Shown: piece after piece, positions 35,783-44,264 of the stretch
Layout of the letters: each line of letters opens with the position of its first letter
Numbering within the stretch: the stretch's first letter is position 1
Source of the DNA: JBBTCX01 sp964494205
GTDB taxonomy: Bacteria; Planctomycetota; Phycisphaerae; UBA1845
Assembly: GCA_964494205.1 (NCBI GenBank)
Contig: CAZBRD010000022.1
Location: forward strand, 1 to 64,000
DNA length: 64,000 bases
Direction of reading: 5' to 3'
Position numbers and translations under genes: made by a program
Notes under the pieces: generated by a model
The model's database searches: none
What the model saw: the letters and a program-made list of their open reading frames with translations, nothing else
Told to the model about the DNA's origin: nothing

Positions 35783-35934
35783 TAGGGCGGGTTCTACCCG
35801 CCGCTTCGATGACGGAATATGGCGAAGAGTAGCACGGTCAAGCGACAGCTTGGCCGTGGTGAATACCCGAGGATTGTAGGGCGGGTTTCACCCGCCGCAT
35901 TGGTTTCAGAATTAGGCGGGTGGAACCCGCCCTA
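35783..35934. repeat. GGCGGGT palindromic repeats in the macA-macB gap
   Basis: Three copies of a palindromic 20-base unit of the type TAGGGCGGGT-ACCCGCC: 35783-35802 and 35877-35896 in one orientation, 35915-35934 inverted. Between them, 35833-35858 is a separate hairpin (CACGGTCAAGC ... GCTTGGCCGTG), related to the one at 53883-53908. The whole 170 bp gap is made of these. They would form strong hairpins in the mRNA and may set the ratio of adaptor to ATPase message or protect ends. Confidence 0.7.
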
Positions 35935-35946
35935 CCGTTGAACGAT

Positions 35947-36717
35947 ATGATTCGCACGATCCAGCTACGCAAAGAATATCGAATGGGCGACTCGACCGTG
36001 CACGCACTGGATGGTGTGGATGTTACCATTCGCCAGGGCGAGTTCGTCAGCATCATCGGCGCATCCGGCAGCGGCAAGAGCACGTTGATGCACATCCTCG
36101 GCTGCCTGCTCCGACCTAGCAGCGGCTCCTTCGAGTTCAACGGACGTGCCGTTCAAACGCTCACCGATCGCCAACTGGCTGATTTGCGAAATCGCCAGAT
36201 CGGATTCGTGTTTCAAACATTCAACCTGATTCAGCGCACGACAGCCCTCGAAAACGTCATGGTGCCGCTGGTCTATACTCGTCGCGCCTTTTCCAGCGCA
36301 ACCGCCAAAAACGCACTCGATCGCGTCGGTCTCGCCCGTCGCGCCAAACACAGACCCAACGAACTTTCCGGCGGCGAGTGTCAGCGTGTAGCCATCGCCC
36401 GCGCAATCGTGAACAGCCCCGAGTTGATCCTCGCCGACGAACCCACGGGAAACCTCGACAGCAAAACCGGCCAGCAGATCATGGACATTTTCCACGAACT
36501 GCATCAAAGCGGCATCACGATCGTCATCGTCACGCACGAAATGGACGTAGCCGTGCAGGCGAATCGCGTCATTCAGATGAAGGACGGCAAAGTGGTCGAC
36601 GATTCGGTGATCGATTCGCGACGACGGCAAGAGATTCTCGCGACCGCGGAAGCAGCACATTCGCGACTGAGTCGCCGCGGTTCACCCACAGGAGGTCGAG
36701 CGCCCGCTCCTGTATGA
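35947..36717 (+). CDS. ABC transporter ATPase, MacB-type
   Basis: Start set at ATG 35947, just after the repeats; an in-frame start at 35920 would lie inside the repeat. The 257-residue ATPase has Walker A GASGSGKSTL, Q-loop (FQTFNLIQR), ABC signature LSGGECQRVAIARA and Walker B LILADEPTGNLD with the D-loop and H-loop (THEMDVAV). It belongs to the LolD/MacB/FtsE group that drives mechanical export of substrates across the envelope. The permease gene follows after 60 bp. The last residues (GSPTGGRAPAPV) are low complexity. Confidence 0.9.
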   Translation: MIRTIQLRKEYRMGDSTVHALDGVDVTIRQGEFVSIIGASGSGKSTLMHILGCLLRPSSGSFEFNGRAVQTLTDRQLADLRNRQIGFVFQTFNLIQRTTALENVMVPLVYTRRAFSSATAKNALDRVGLARRAKHRPNELSGGECQRVAIARAIVNSPELILADEPTGNLDSKTGQQIMDIFHELHQSGITIVIVTHEMDVAVQANRVIQMKDGKVVDDSVIDSRRRQEILATAEAAHSRLSRRGSPTGGRAPAPV

Positions 36718-36777
36718 GCGAGCAGCGGACTTTAGCCCGCGCGCAGGTATCAACGCAGAACGCACGCTGAGAAAACG

Positions 36778-37989
36778 ATGTTTCACCTACGATTAGTCCA
36801 AACCGCGATTCAAGCTCTGCGACAGAATTTTCTGCGATCATTGCTGGCCACTCTGGGCGTGGTCATCGGCGTCGGCGCTGTCGTCTCAGCCGTTTCCATT
36901 CTCGCGGGCACCAACCGCGACGTTCTCCAGCGCGTCGAAGCGCTGGGTGCGGATCAGGCGATCATCGTCTCTGGAACCGACAAAGGAAATTCGCGACAAA
37001 CGCGCGTGCAATCTCTCAAGCTCGACGACGTCGATCAACTGACCAAGGACAACGAGGACATTATTCGAGCTGTCGCGCCACAGTATCAGATACCGCAACA
37101 AGTCAAACGAATTTCGCGTAACACAGCCGTCAGCGTGCTCGGCACCACCGAAGAGTACGCAGAAATGAACGACTACCACCCGATCGAAGGCCGCTTCATC
37201 AATCGGGAAGACGTTCGCGGCGGCGCACAAAACTGTGTGCTTGGGTCTTCGGTCGCAGAAGAGCTCTTCGGCGCGAAATCAGCCATCGGAGAAACCGTCT
37301 CGATCGAAGGAAAGTCATTTATCGTCGTAGGCGTCATGGAGGAGAAAGGCGCTCTCGGCTTCACCGAGGTCGATACGCAAGTCATCGTTCCCATCACGAC
37401 AGCCATGCAACGACTCGTCAAAAGCACAAACGTCAACCTCATCGTGGTCCAGGCTGTCGATGCGAGCAAGCTCGATGCGTGCATCGAGCGAATCAAGAAA
37501 ACACTTCGTGCGAGCCATCACATTCGCGCCGGCGAAGACGACGATTTCACCGTGTTCACTCAGGAACGCATGAAAACCATGTTTGGCCAGTTCTCGATGG
37601 TCTTCGCCATCGTGCTCTACAGCATCGCAGGCATTTCGCTCGTGGTCGGCGGCATCGGCATTATGAATATCATGCTTGTCTCAGTGACGGAGCGCACGCG
37701 CGAGATCGGCGTCCGCATCGCCGTCGGCGCGCGTCGCTTCGATATCCTCAAGCAGTTCATGACCGAAGCTGCGTTCATCAGCCTGCTCGGCGGCGGCTTC
37801 GGCGCACTTTTCGGCTGGGCGGTGGCAAGCCTGATCGGAGAATACACACAGGTAATCAAGATTTACACGTCAACGTGGACCGTGCTGCTTGCGCTGGCGA
37901 TGGCTGTCCTCGTGGGAATCGTTAGCGGAATCTACCCAGCCATTCGCGCTTCGCAGCTCGACCCGGTGGAAGCCCTTCGATATGAATGA
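36778..37989 (+). CDS. ABC transporter permease, MacB/FtsX family
   Basis: 403 residues: an N-terminal helix (LRSLLATLGVVIGVGAVVSAVSI), a periplasmic MacB core domain (about 45-260) and three C-terminal helices of the FtsX domain (MVFAIVLYSIAGISLVVGGI; LLGGGFGALFGWAV; ALAMAVLVGIVSG). The motif GGIGIMNIMLVSVTERTREI is typical of the coupling region. With the upstream ATPase and adaptor it makes a MacAB-type exporter; here ATPase and permease are separate chains, whereas in Escherichia coli MacB they are fused. The substrate is unknown (peptides, lipoproteins or drugs). Confidence 0.87.
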   Translation: MFHLRLVQTAIQALRQNFLRSLLATLGVVIGVGAVVSAVSILAGTNRDVLQRVEALGADQAIIVSGTDKGNSRQTRVQSLKLDDVDQLTKDNEDIIRAVAPQYQIPQQVKRISRNTAVSVLGTTEEYAEMNDYHPIEGRFINREDVRGGAQNCVLGSSVAEELFGAKSAIGETVSIEGKSFIVVGVMEEKGALGFTEVDTQVIVPITTAMQRLVKSTNVNLIVVQAVDASKLDACIERIKKTLRASHHIRAGEDDDFTVFTQERMKTMFGQFSMVFAIVLYSIAGISLVVGGIGIMNIMLVSVTERTREIGVRIAVGARRFDILKQFMTEAAFISLLGGGFGALFGWAVASLIGEYTQVIKIYTSTWTVLLALAMAVLVGIVSGIYPAIRASQLDPVEALRYE

Positions 37990-38080
37990 CTTGTGCTAAT
38001 TTGGCACGAGCCGTCGATATGATCAGAAAAGTCATCGCAGCTACAAGACACGTGAATGCCAACAAGATCATGCGACAACA

Positions 38081-38116
38081 CTTCCCCCCTTGGTAAAGGG
38101 GGATCGAGGGGGGTCC
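38081..38116. repeat. C-rich/G-rich dispersed repeat, copy 2
   Basis: Between the convergent permease gene (ending 37989) and PEP-CTERM gene (ending 38145). The reverse complement aligns closely with the repeat at 2685-2717: both have a C block, TC(A/G)AT, a second C block, and a G block. The inner part (CCCCC TTGGTAAA GGGGG) forms a hairpin, so it may work as a bidirectional end signal between the two genes. Confidence 0.6.
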
Positions 38117-38144
38117 GCCCAATCAACTTGAATGTTCGTTTGTC

Positions 38145-39002
38145 CTAGGGAATGCTCTTCCGCGCGAAAATGACCGGAATGCCTACCAGCAGCAGCACCA
38201 ACAGCGGTGGTTCGGGCACAACGAAAGTTCCGACATCCACGATCGAGCGTGCCGCGCTTTCATATTCACCGAGCGAAGAAACCTGTGCACGCGCTGCCGC
38301 AGCGTCAAACGCATCCTGAAGCTGCGATCGTCCGCTGAAACCCTCGAAAATGTTCACAGTCCCAGCCGCTTCGAACAAAGGATCGGTCAACACCGCCAGC
38401 GCATCTGCGAAAATGTTGCCGGAGACATTGACGGGTCCGACATCGAGATCGCTCATCACCGTGTTGTTTGCAAAGCGACCGTCGTTCTCGACATTCTGCC
38501 GCGATGAGTAGTTCATTTCGAGATCGTAGAAACCAAAACCATCAATCGAAAACGAACCGTCAACCAGAAGCGATCCGCTGATCGAAGTCTCCTGCGACCC
38601 GGCATCCACGTTCAAAAGGTAATTCAGCGGACTCGCCGTCGAGTCGCCGTTCAACGCCGTGCTGAAATCAATGTCGAGCGTCGGCAGGATCCGCTTTCCC
38701 GTCCCTACCTGAAAAGAAACTGGTCCCTGCAACGCCAAGCTTCCAAAACCAAAGTCGAGCGGCTGACCAGTGAAGTTCGTATTAACCAGAAAATCAACGC
38801 CGCCGCTCAGCAAATTGTCTTGCCCCTGAACCTCGAACCCGAGTGCGTCCAATCCGATTCCGATTTCATTCAGATACCCGGCGCGGGCGGTCGTGGCACC
38901 GCCAAGCAGCGCACCAATCGACAAACTTCCAAGAATCCAACTGTTCGATCGTAGATTATTCACAGGATTCCTCAGCTCTCTTTGCTCAACTAACCCCTTC
39001 AT
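38145..39002 (-). CDS. PEP-CTERM surface protein
   Basis: Start at Met 39002 gives a normal signal peptide (MKGLVEQRE... then WILGSLSIGALLGGATTARA); the upstream extension is not signal-like. The mature 230 residues are strands with Gly/Asp/Asn turns and no recognised enzyme domain. The C-terminus is an exosortase sorting signal: VPEPPLLVLLLVG, a hydrophobic helix, then basic ARKS. The tail is cut by an exosortase and the protein is released to the surface or matrix. No exosortase gene lies in the window. Function unknown. Confidence 0.8.
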   Translation of the reverse strand: MKGLVEQRELRNPVNNLRSNSWILGSLSIGALLGGATTARAGYLNEIGIGLDALGFEVQGQDNLLSGGVDFLVNTNFTGQPLDFGFGSLALQGPVSFQVGTGKRILPTLDIDFSTALNGDSTASPLNYLLNVDAGSQETSISGSLLVDGSFSIDGFGFYDLEMNYSSRQNVENDGRFANNTVMSDLDVGPVNVSGNIFADALAVLTDPLFEAAGTVNIFEGFSGRSQLQDAFDAAAARAQVSSLGEYESAARSIVDVGTFVVPEPPLLVLLLVGIPVIFARKSIP

Positions 39003-39255
39003 GGCGAGCAGGTTACCGCGCCACTTCGTCATTCTCGCAACCATCATGATAATGGTGGAGACCGAAGCGATACCAGTACCTTTCTATCGGCAATTGTTGC
39101 CGGACAGACAATGATGCCCGACCCGTCTTTGCCGACATTCCGCAAACATTCTGCCGTAAGGTGCAATAAAAACCGTTTGAGCAACATGGAAAAGGGGTTC
39201 GTCCCAGCTCAGGACGAATCCGCCAAAGGGGGCTGGGTTAATCAGGAGGATGAAG

Positions 39256-40095
39256 ATGAATCGATTTGCAATCGTATCTCTCGCCATTGTTGGGGTTTAT
39301 GGAACTCTACCACTACAGGCGGAGGTGCAGTATCCCGAGGGAACTCAGGACTTTGAATCCCTGAATGTCGGGGACTCGGTCGTGTCTCTGTTCGACTGGG
39401 TGATTGTCAACACCAGCGCCCCCGGCCTTTACACGGTTGTGGGCGCAAACGATGTGCTCGGGAATGTTCAGGTCCACAACACATCCACTCGCTGGCTCCG
39501 GGTGGATGATCAGGACGGCTCGAACGTGCAGAATCGGTTCTATAGCCCCACGATGATTTCGCCCACCGATCAGGATTATGCCTGGACGTTCTATGTGAAT
39601 CTGGAAGCCACCCCGCCGGGTGGTGCGGATACCAAGCCCAAGATCGTAGTGCAGCACCTCGCGCCGGGCTTCTCAAACGCTTGGGGCGTCGAGTTCACAG
39701 CCACCGGCGCGAATCTCATTACGTTGGCCGTTGGTGGCGGAGCTGCGAGCACGCCGCTTTACTCGATTGCAGGGCCGACCGGTCTTGGGGAATGGGTGAA
39801 GATCCAACTCAACGTCAGTTTCACCGAAAACAAAGTGTCAGCCTCCGTGAACGGTGGCCCGCGCGTTTCGCTGCCCATCGCTCCTGTTCCTGCGCTCGAT
39901 ATGAAGGTCTTCCGCTTCTGCTATCGCGGCGAAGGCCCGGGCAACGTCAACAAGATGCTCATCGACGATGTCACCTTGCAGGTGGGTTCATCGTTGCCCA
40001 CGCCAACTGTTTCCGAATGGGGCCTGATTGTCATGGCACTCCTCCTGATCACCGGCGGCAAAATCTTCTTCCACCGCCGTGTCGTTTTGTCGTAA
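39256..40095 (+). CDS. IPTL-CTERM-type secreted protein
   Basis: GGAGG (39245-39249) is 6 bases before ATG 39256, which is preferred over ATG 39250 that would abut it. A signal peptide (FAIVSLAIVGVYGTLPLQA) is followed by a concanavalin/jelly-roll-like beta sandwich (RFYSPTMISPTDQDYAWTF; LGEWVKIQLNVSFTENKVSA) and a C-terminal sorting tail (TPTVSEWGLIVMALLLITGG, then basic residues). The tail matches the IPTL-CTERM class (usual form IPTLSEWG). Likely surface bound and possibly glycan binding, which is inferred from the fold only. Confidence 0.78.
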   Translation: MNRFAIVSLAIVGVYGTLPLQAEVQYPEGTQDFESLNVGDSVVSLFDWVIVNTSAPGLYTVVGANDVLGNVQVHNTSTRWLRVDDQDGSNVQNRFYSPTMISPTDQDYAWTFYVNLEATPPGGADTKPKIVVQHLAPGFSNAWGVEFTATGANLITLAVGGGAASTPLYSIAGPTGLGEWVKIQLNVSFTENKVSASVNGGPRVSLPIAPVPALDMKVFRFCYRGEGPGNVNKMLIDDVTLQVGSSLPTPTVSEWGLIVMALLLITGGKIFFHRRVVLS

Positions 40096-40329
40096 CCAAC
40101 TTCACAGGTAACATTCGAATAGACTGCGTCAGCGTCTCGCGTCCTGGTGCCATGGAACGCGAGACGCCGGCGTTTTCCGGACCAGCGAGCCGGGTGCTAC
40201 AGCACTCGACTGGCACCGCCAAGCTTCTAGCGCATGATTGCACACGAAGATTCAGTACCACCCAAAGATAACTCATCGCCTTGACCGATGTTATAACATT
40301 TGTTAAACTATGAACCGGAGGAAAAAACT

Positions 40330-40554
40330 ATGGTCGAAGTTACTTTGCGGAAGATCGGCAATTCCTTGGGAGTAATCCTACCTGCTGAAGCTACAAACGC
40401 CTTGAAGGTGCAGGAGGGTGATAAGCTCTTTCTGACGGATAGTCCCGATGGGTTGCGCCTTACACCCTACGATCCGCAATTCGCCGAGCAGATGAAAGCC
40501 GCCTCAAAGGGTATGCGTCAGTACCGCAACGCGCTGCGAGAATTGGCCAAGTGA
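40330..40554 (+). CDS. AbrB/MazE-type antitoxin
   Basis: GGAGG lies 9 bases upstream of ATG 40330. The 74-residue protein starts with a SpoVT/AbrB swapped-hairpin DNA-binding domain (EVTLRKIGNSLGVILPAE, then LKVQEGDKLFLTD) and ends in a helical arm (QFAEQMKAASKGMRQY) that would bind the toxin. Its stop overlaps the toxin GTG start by 4 bases, the standard coupling in such pairs. AbrB-type proteins also repress their own operon. Confidence 0.85.
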   Translation: MVEVTLRKIGNSLGVILPAEATNALKVQEGDKLFLTDSPDGLRLTPYDPQFAEQMKAASKGMRQYRNALRELAK

Positions 40555-41021
40555 AGAAACCTCACTGGCTCAGCCTTGACGCCGTCCTTGCGATGCACGA
40601 ACAACTTGTAGCCGAACACGGCGGTTCCATCGTGCTTCGAGACAGAGGATTGCTCGAATCGGCTCTTGTGGCTGCCCAGAAACACTTTGCGTATGGCCAG
40701 CGCGATCTTTTCAAACTCGCAGCCGTTTACGCGCACGGTCTTTCGCGCAATCACCCTTTTGTTGACGGAAACAAGCGCATCGCCTTTCTCGCGTCTTTTG
40801 TATTTCTCGATATCAACGGATGGGAATTACGAGCCGAAGAGCCGCAGGTCGTTGAAATCGTACTCAATCTCGCAGCCCGTCGTATCGACGAAGATAGCTA
40901 TGCGGAGTGGTTGCGACAGAAGTCTGCGCGAAAACTAAGGGCCGCCAAACCTTCCCGTCCTCAGACAAAGAAAGGCAAGCGCGGTGTTCGCGCCAAGAAA
41001 TCCAGAAAGAAGTCTCCCTAG
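40551..41021 (+). CDS. doc: Death-on-curing (Doc/Fic) family toxin
   Basis: GTG start at 40551 overlaps the antitoxin stop. The 156-residue protein has the Fic motif HPFVDGNKR (usual Doc form HxFxxANKR) with the catalytic His, and N-terminal helices of the Doc type (LDAVLAMHEQLVAEHGG, LLESALVAAQKHFAYGQ). Doc phosphorylates elongation factor Tu and halts translation; Fic proteins transfer AMP. The family is about 125 residues, and here a Lys/Arg-rich tail of about 30 residues (RPQTKKGKRGVRAKKSRKKS) is added. Gly in place of the usual Ala in the GNKR loop leans to the Fic type, so the reaction is not settled. Confidence 0.85.
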   Translation: MKKPHWLSLDAVLAMHEQLVAEHGGSIVLRDRGLLESALVAAQKHFAYGQRDLFKLAAVYAHGLSRNHPFVDGNKRIAFLASFVFLDINGWELRAEEPQVVEIVLNLAARRIDEDSYAEWLRQKSARKLRAAKPSRPQTKKGKRGVRAKKSRKKSP

Positions 41022-41047
41022 ACTTGTTAAACCGCAGCACGCCTAAA

Positions 41048-42415
41048 TTATTGCTGCCCCATCAAGTTCATGAAGTGCGCAGCAGTCTTCGTACCGCAGT
41101 GCAGGTCTTCCAATGCGAAGAACTCGTTCGGGCCGTGGGCGTTGCAATCCGGCACGCAGAAACCAATCATCAAAGAATCCGCACCCAAAACCTGCTTGAA
41201 CATCGGAAGAATCGGCAGCGATCCGCCCTCGCGAATGAACACCGGTTCCCTGCCGTAGCCGAGCGCGACCGCTTTTTTGGCCGCTTCCATGCCTGGTGAA
41301 TTGAGTTCGCTGACGTACGGGCCACAGTGCGAATGGTTTAGGATTTCAATCTTTACGCCCTTCGGCGCGAGCTTCATGATCGTCTCATCGAACGCCTTGG
41401 CGATCTTGTCGGGGTTCTGGTCGGGCACGAGTCGCATCGAGACTTTGATGGACACTTTCGCGGGAATAATGGTAGATGCACCTTTACCTGTAAAACCACC
41501 GAACATGCCGTTAACGTCGAGAGTCGGCCGAGCCCAGCGCCGCTCGATCGTGGTGTAATTCTTCTCGCCATCGAGTACGGACACGCCCATGCCTTCACGA
41601 TAGCCATCCTCGTTGAACGGCAGCGCGTTCATCTTCTTCTTTTCATCTGGAGCGAGTTCGCGAACGTCATCATAGAAACCGGGAATCGTGACGCGATTGT
41701 TCTCATCGCGCAGCGACGCAATGATTTTGCAAAGCGCGTTGCCCGGGTTGACGAGCGTGCCGCCGTACGACCCGCTGTGCAGATCCTGCTTGGGTCCGGT
41801 GACGATGACCTCCTTATAGATCAATCCCTTAGTGCCGTACGTGATCGCGGGAATCTTGGTGTCAAACTTCGGCGTGTCCGAAAGCACGATGTAGTCACAC
41901 GCAAGTTTGTCCTTGTGTTGCTTGATCATGTCAGCCAGGTTTGGCGAACCGATCTCCTCTTCACCTTCGACAAGGAACTTGATCCGCCCGGGCAATTTGC
42001 CCGCGATCGCCATCCAAGCCTCTGCCGCAAGCAGATGCGCCAGCACCTGTCCTTTGTCATCCGCAGAGCCGCGAGCGTACACCGCGCCATCGCGCACCGT
42101 CGGTTCAAACGGCGGTGAGTGCCAGAGCGTCTCGTCACCAACAGGCTGCACGTCGTAATGACCGTACACGAGCACCGTCGGCCCCTTGCCGTTCGGACCG
42201 CTGTCCGCGATGACACTCGGGTGACCTTTGGTCTCAACGATTTCACTCTTGAGCCCGCACGAAGAAAGCAGTTTGTGTACCCACTCAGCCCCCTGCCGCG
42301 TGTCAGCCTTGCGCGCGGGATCGGTGGAGATGCACGGCAACCGAAGGAAATCCATGAGCCGCTTGTTGTACGATTCCTTGTTGGCGTCGATGTGAGCAAT
42401 TACTTTGTCGATCAT
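41048..42415 (-). CDS. M20-family dipeptidase
   Basis: A 455-residue cytoplasmic metallopeptidase with AAGGAG 6 bases before ATG 42415. Metal-ligand motifs are complete: VLVYGHYDVQP, ARGSADDKGQ, FLVEGEEEIGSPN with the catalytic Glu, and IVLSDTPKF; the dimerisation insert lies at about residues 225-365. The nearest type is the CNDP/dipeptidase branch that cleaves dipeptides and N-acylated amino acids. Divergent from the SGNH/zinc-ribbon gene at 42561. A substrate cannot be named. Confidence 0.87.
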   Translation of the reverse strand: MIDKVIAHIDANKESYNKRLMDFLRLPCISTDPARKADTRQGAEWVHKLLSSCGLKSEIVETKGHPSVIADSGPNGKGPTVLVYGHYDVQPVGDETLWHSPPFEPTVRDGAVYARGSADDKGQVLAHLLAAEAWMAIAGKLPGRIKFLVEGEEEIGSPNLADMIKQHKDKLACDYIVLSDTPKFDTKIPAITYGTKGLIYKEVIVTGPKQDLHSGSYGGTLVNPGNALCKIIASLRDENNRVTIPGFYDDVRELAPDEKKKMNALPFNEDGYREGMGVSVLDGEKNYTTIERRWARPTLDVNGMFGGFTGKGASTIIPAKVSIKVSMRLVPDQNPDKIAKAFDETIMKLAPKGVKIEILNHSHCGPYVSELNSPGMEAAKKAVALGYGREPVFIREGGSLPILPMFKQVLGADSLMIGFCVPDCNAHGPNEFFALEDLHCGTKTAAHFMNLMGQQ

Positions 42416-42560
42416 GGAAAACTCCTTGGTTGGCGAACCTCAATATCTCAGCGAGTAACCTACATCGGGAACGCCAAAAACGCCAGTGCGAACCGCGTGT
42501 TTTGATGTATGATGTGGCCGCAATCGGCGACCCAATCGAAGGTGCGCCATTGAGAAAAGA

Positions 42561-43664
42561 ATGCACGATTCACGATCAACTCCCCCTCCTCCGGACAAAG
42601 AGAACCCCAACGCGCCAGCCGACCTTTCCATCAATAACCTGAATCGAACAAAGAAGTTTCTGTTTGCGGCAGTGGTCGTCGTTGGAGTGTTGCTCGCGGG
42701 TGAGGCGTTTTGTCGCCTGATGGGTTTCGGGGCGCGACAGAATGTAGCACGCTACATTTCGGAATGGCACGACACGCCCGATGGTCGAACGTATTGGGTC
42801 ATACGCAGCCCCGGGTACAACTCGGACGGGTTTCGCGATCGTGAACACGCGGTCGAGAAGCCTGAGGGAACACAACGGATTATGTGCATCGGCGACAGCG
42901 TGACGCTTGGCCACGGCGTCAAGATGTCCGAAACATACTCCGCGTACCTTCAATCGATTTTCGAGCAGTTGAAACTGCCCGTCGAAGTCTTCAACGTCGC
43001 CGTTTCCGGATGGTCGACGCTGCAGGAGGTGGCTGCCTATCGTCAGATTGCTCGGAAATATTCGCCCGATCACATCATTCTTGGATTCTGCTTCAATGAC
43101 GTTGCTGAAATGCAGAACAATCTGCAAACGTCTCCGACAGCGCTCGTGAGTTTTGTCGCGCAGCACTCGGCGCTGATTCGCGCGCTCGTTCGATCCGAGG
43201 GGAGACAAGTACACAACGTCGAGGAGTTGATGGCCGAGAAGGAATCGGCCGCGGTGCAGTCAGGATGGGAGCTGGTGTTCAACGAGATGCTCACGTTGCG
43301 GAACGATCTGTGGAACGACGGCGTTCACTTCTCGGTCATCATGTTTCCGTTTCGATTTCAGGTGACTCCGGAGTCGAGCGCGCGAACGGATTCGGATTCC
43401 ATTGAGACGATGCCTCGCGGGCAGCGACGGTTGTTTGAGTTCTGCATGAAGAACGACATACCGTGCCTCGACCTGCTGCCGACATTGAGCAAGATCGGAC
43501 CAGAGGCATTTCTCGATGAAAGTCATCTTTCGCCCAAGGGAAACTGGGCGGTGGCTGAGCGCATGATTCACTGGGCACGCAGCGGGTGCGTGTGGTGTAG
43601 TCGAGAGTTGGAAGGGTTCGAGGGGACGAATTGCCCGCGATGCGGGCGAGCCATTGAGCGATGA
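42561..43664 (+). CDS. SGNH hydrolase with C-terminal zinc ribbon
   Basis: 367 residues: a short Pro/Asn-rich N-terminus, one membrane helix (FLFAAVVVVGVLLAGEAF), an SGNH-hydrolase domain (GDSVTLGHGV; NVAVSGWSTLQE; LGFCFNDVAE; DESHLSPKGNWAV), and at the C-terminus a zinc ribbon (CVWCSRELEGFEGTNCPRCG). The Ser, Gly, Asn and His blocks of the fold are all present. The anchored catalytic domain would face the periplasm or cell surface; a zinc ribbon there is unusual. Family resemblance to the gene at 24444, but no membrane trio. Substrate unknown. Confidence 0.7.
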   Translation: MHDSRSTPPPPDKENPNAPADLSINNLNRTKKFLFAAVVVVGVLLAGEAFCRLMGFGARQNVARYISEWHDTPDGRTYWVIRSPGYNSDGFRDREHAVEKPEGTQRIMCIGDSVTLGHGVKMSETYSAYLQSIFEQLKLPVEVFNVAVSGWSTLQEVAAYRQIARKYSPDHIILGFCFNDVAEMQNNLQTSPTALVSFVAQHSALIRALVRSEGRQVHNVEELMAEKESAAVQSGWELVFNEMLTLRNDLWNDGVHFSVIMFPFRFQVTPESSARTDSDSIETMPRGQRRLFEFCMKNDIPCLDLLPTLSKIGPEAFLDESHLSPKGNWAVAERMIHWARSGCVWCSRELEGFEGTNCPRCGRAIER

Positions 43665-43700
43665 TTTCAGCGGCACTTGGCCGAATTCAAGCACAAGTCA

Positions 43701-44155
43701 CAAATGGCTAATTTCGCTAGGGTGAAAAAATTCTTCGAGTGTGCCATGGCGTGGCACTTCCGAAACTTCCAAAAGTCGAAGAGTCCAAACAGCTAAACGA
43801 GGGGAAAACCCAAAGCCCAAAAACCAAAACGCCTAAAGCGTGGGGATCGTCGATTCCTAATCGCCGTATCAGCTGCATTTGCGTCTCTATCCTTAACGTT
43901 ATCGCAACCTCACTTAGATTCGTTGTTGTCTGCTTCGTCCATAACTTGGAAGGCGCTCGCAGGGATGGGCTCGCGCCAAGGCGCAAAGCCGCGAAGGCAA
44001 TGGTCAATAAGCCTTTACGATCCGCTGTTTCTCAAGAACTGATCTTGCTAATCTGACCCTTTCAGGGTCCAACGATCGATGGCCAGATAACCGTGGGTCG
44101 GCTCTCTTTTCGAAGAGAGCCGACCCACGGCTATTGGATTTCAGCCTTTCAGGCT
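43701..44155. repeat. Composite intergenic repeat, copy A
   Basis: The 600 bp gap 43665-44264 has no supported gene. It starts with AAATGGCTAATTTCGC (from 43702), which recurs at 61830-61845, followed by a similar GGCACT-rich stretch. Farther right come GACCCTTTCAGGGTC (44055-44069), a perfect 18-bp hairpin with TTCG loop (44091-44130) and AGCCTTTCAGGCT (44143-44155). The order AAATGGC, GACCC, long hairpin, AGCC is shared with copy B (61829-62086). Such arrays look like non-coding mobile or structural repeats. Confidence 0.6.
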
Positions 44156-44264
44156 AAACGAGTCAACCATAAAGCGGATTGACTACTTGCCTAATTCTAC
44201 AGGGGTCGCTCCGTGCCCGTCGTGGTTTCTGTTGACTGCTGAAAACTGGGAGAATTGGAATATG

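Noticed and set aside
35783..35934. CRISPR array
   Set aside because: Units are palindromic, in mixed orientation and with unequal spacing; no cas genes in the window.
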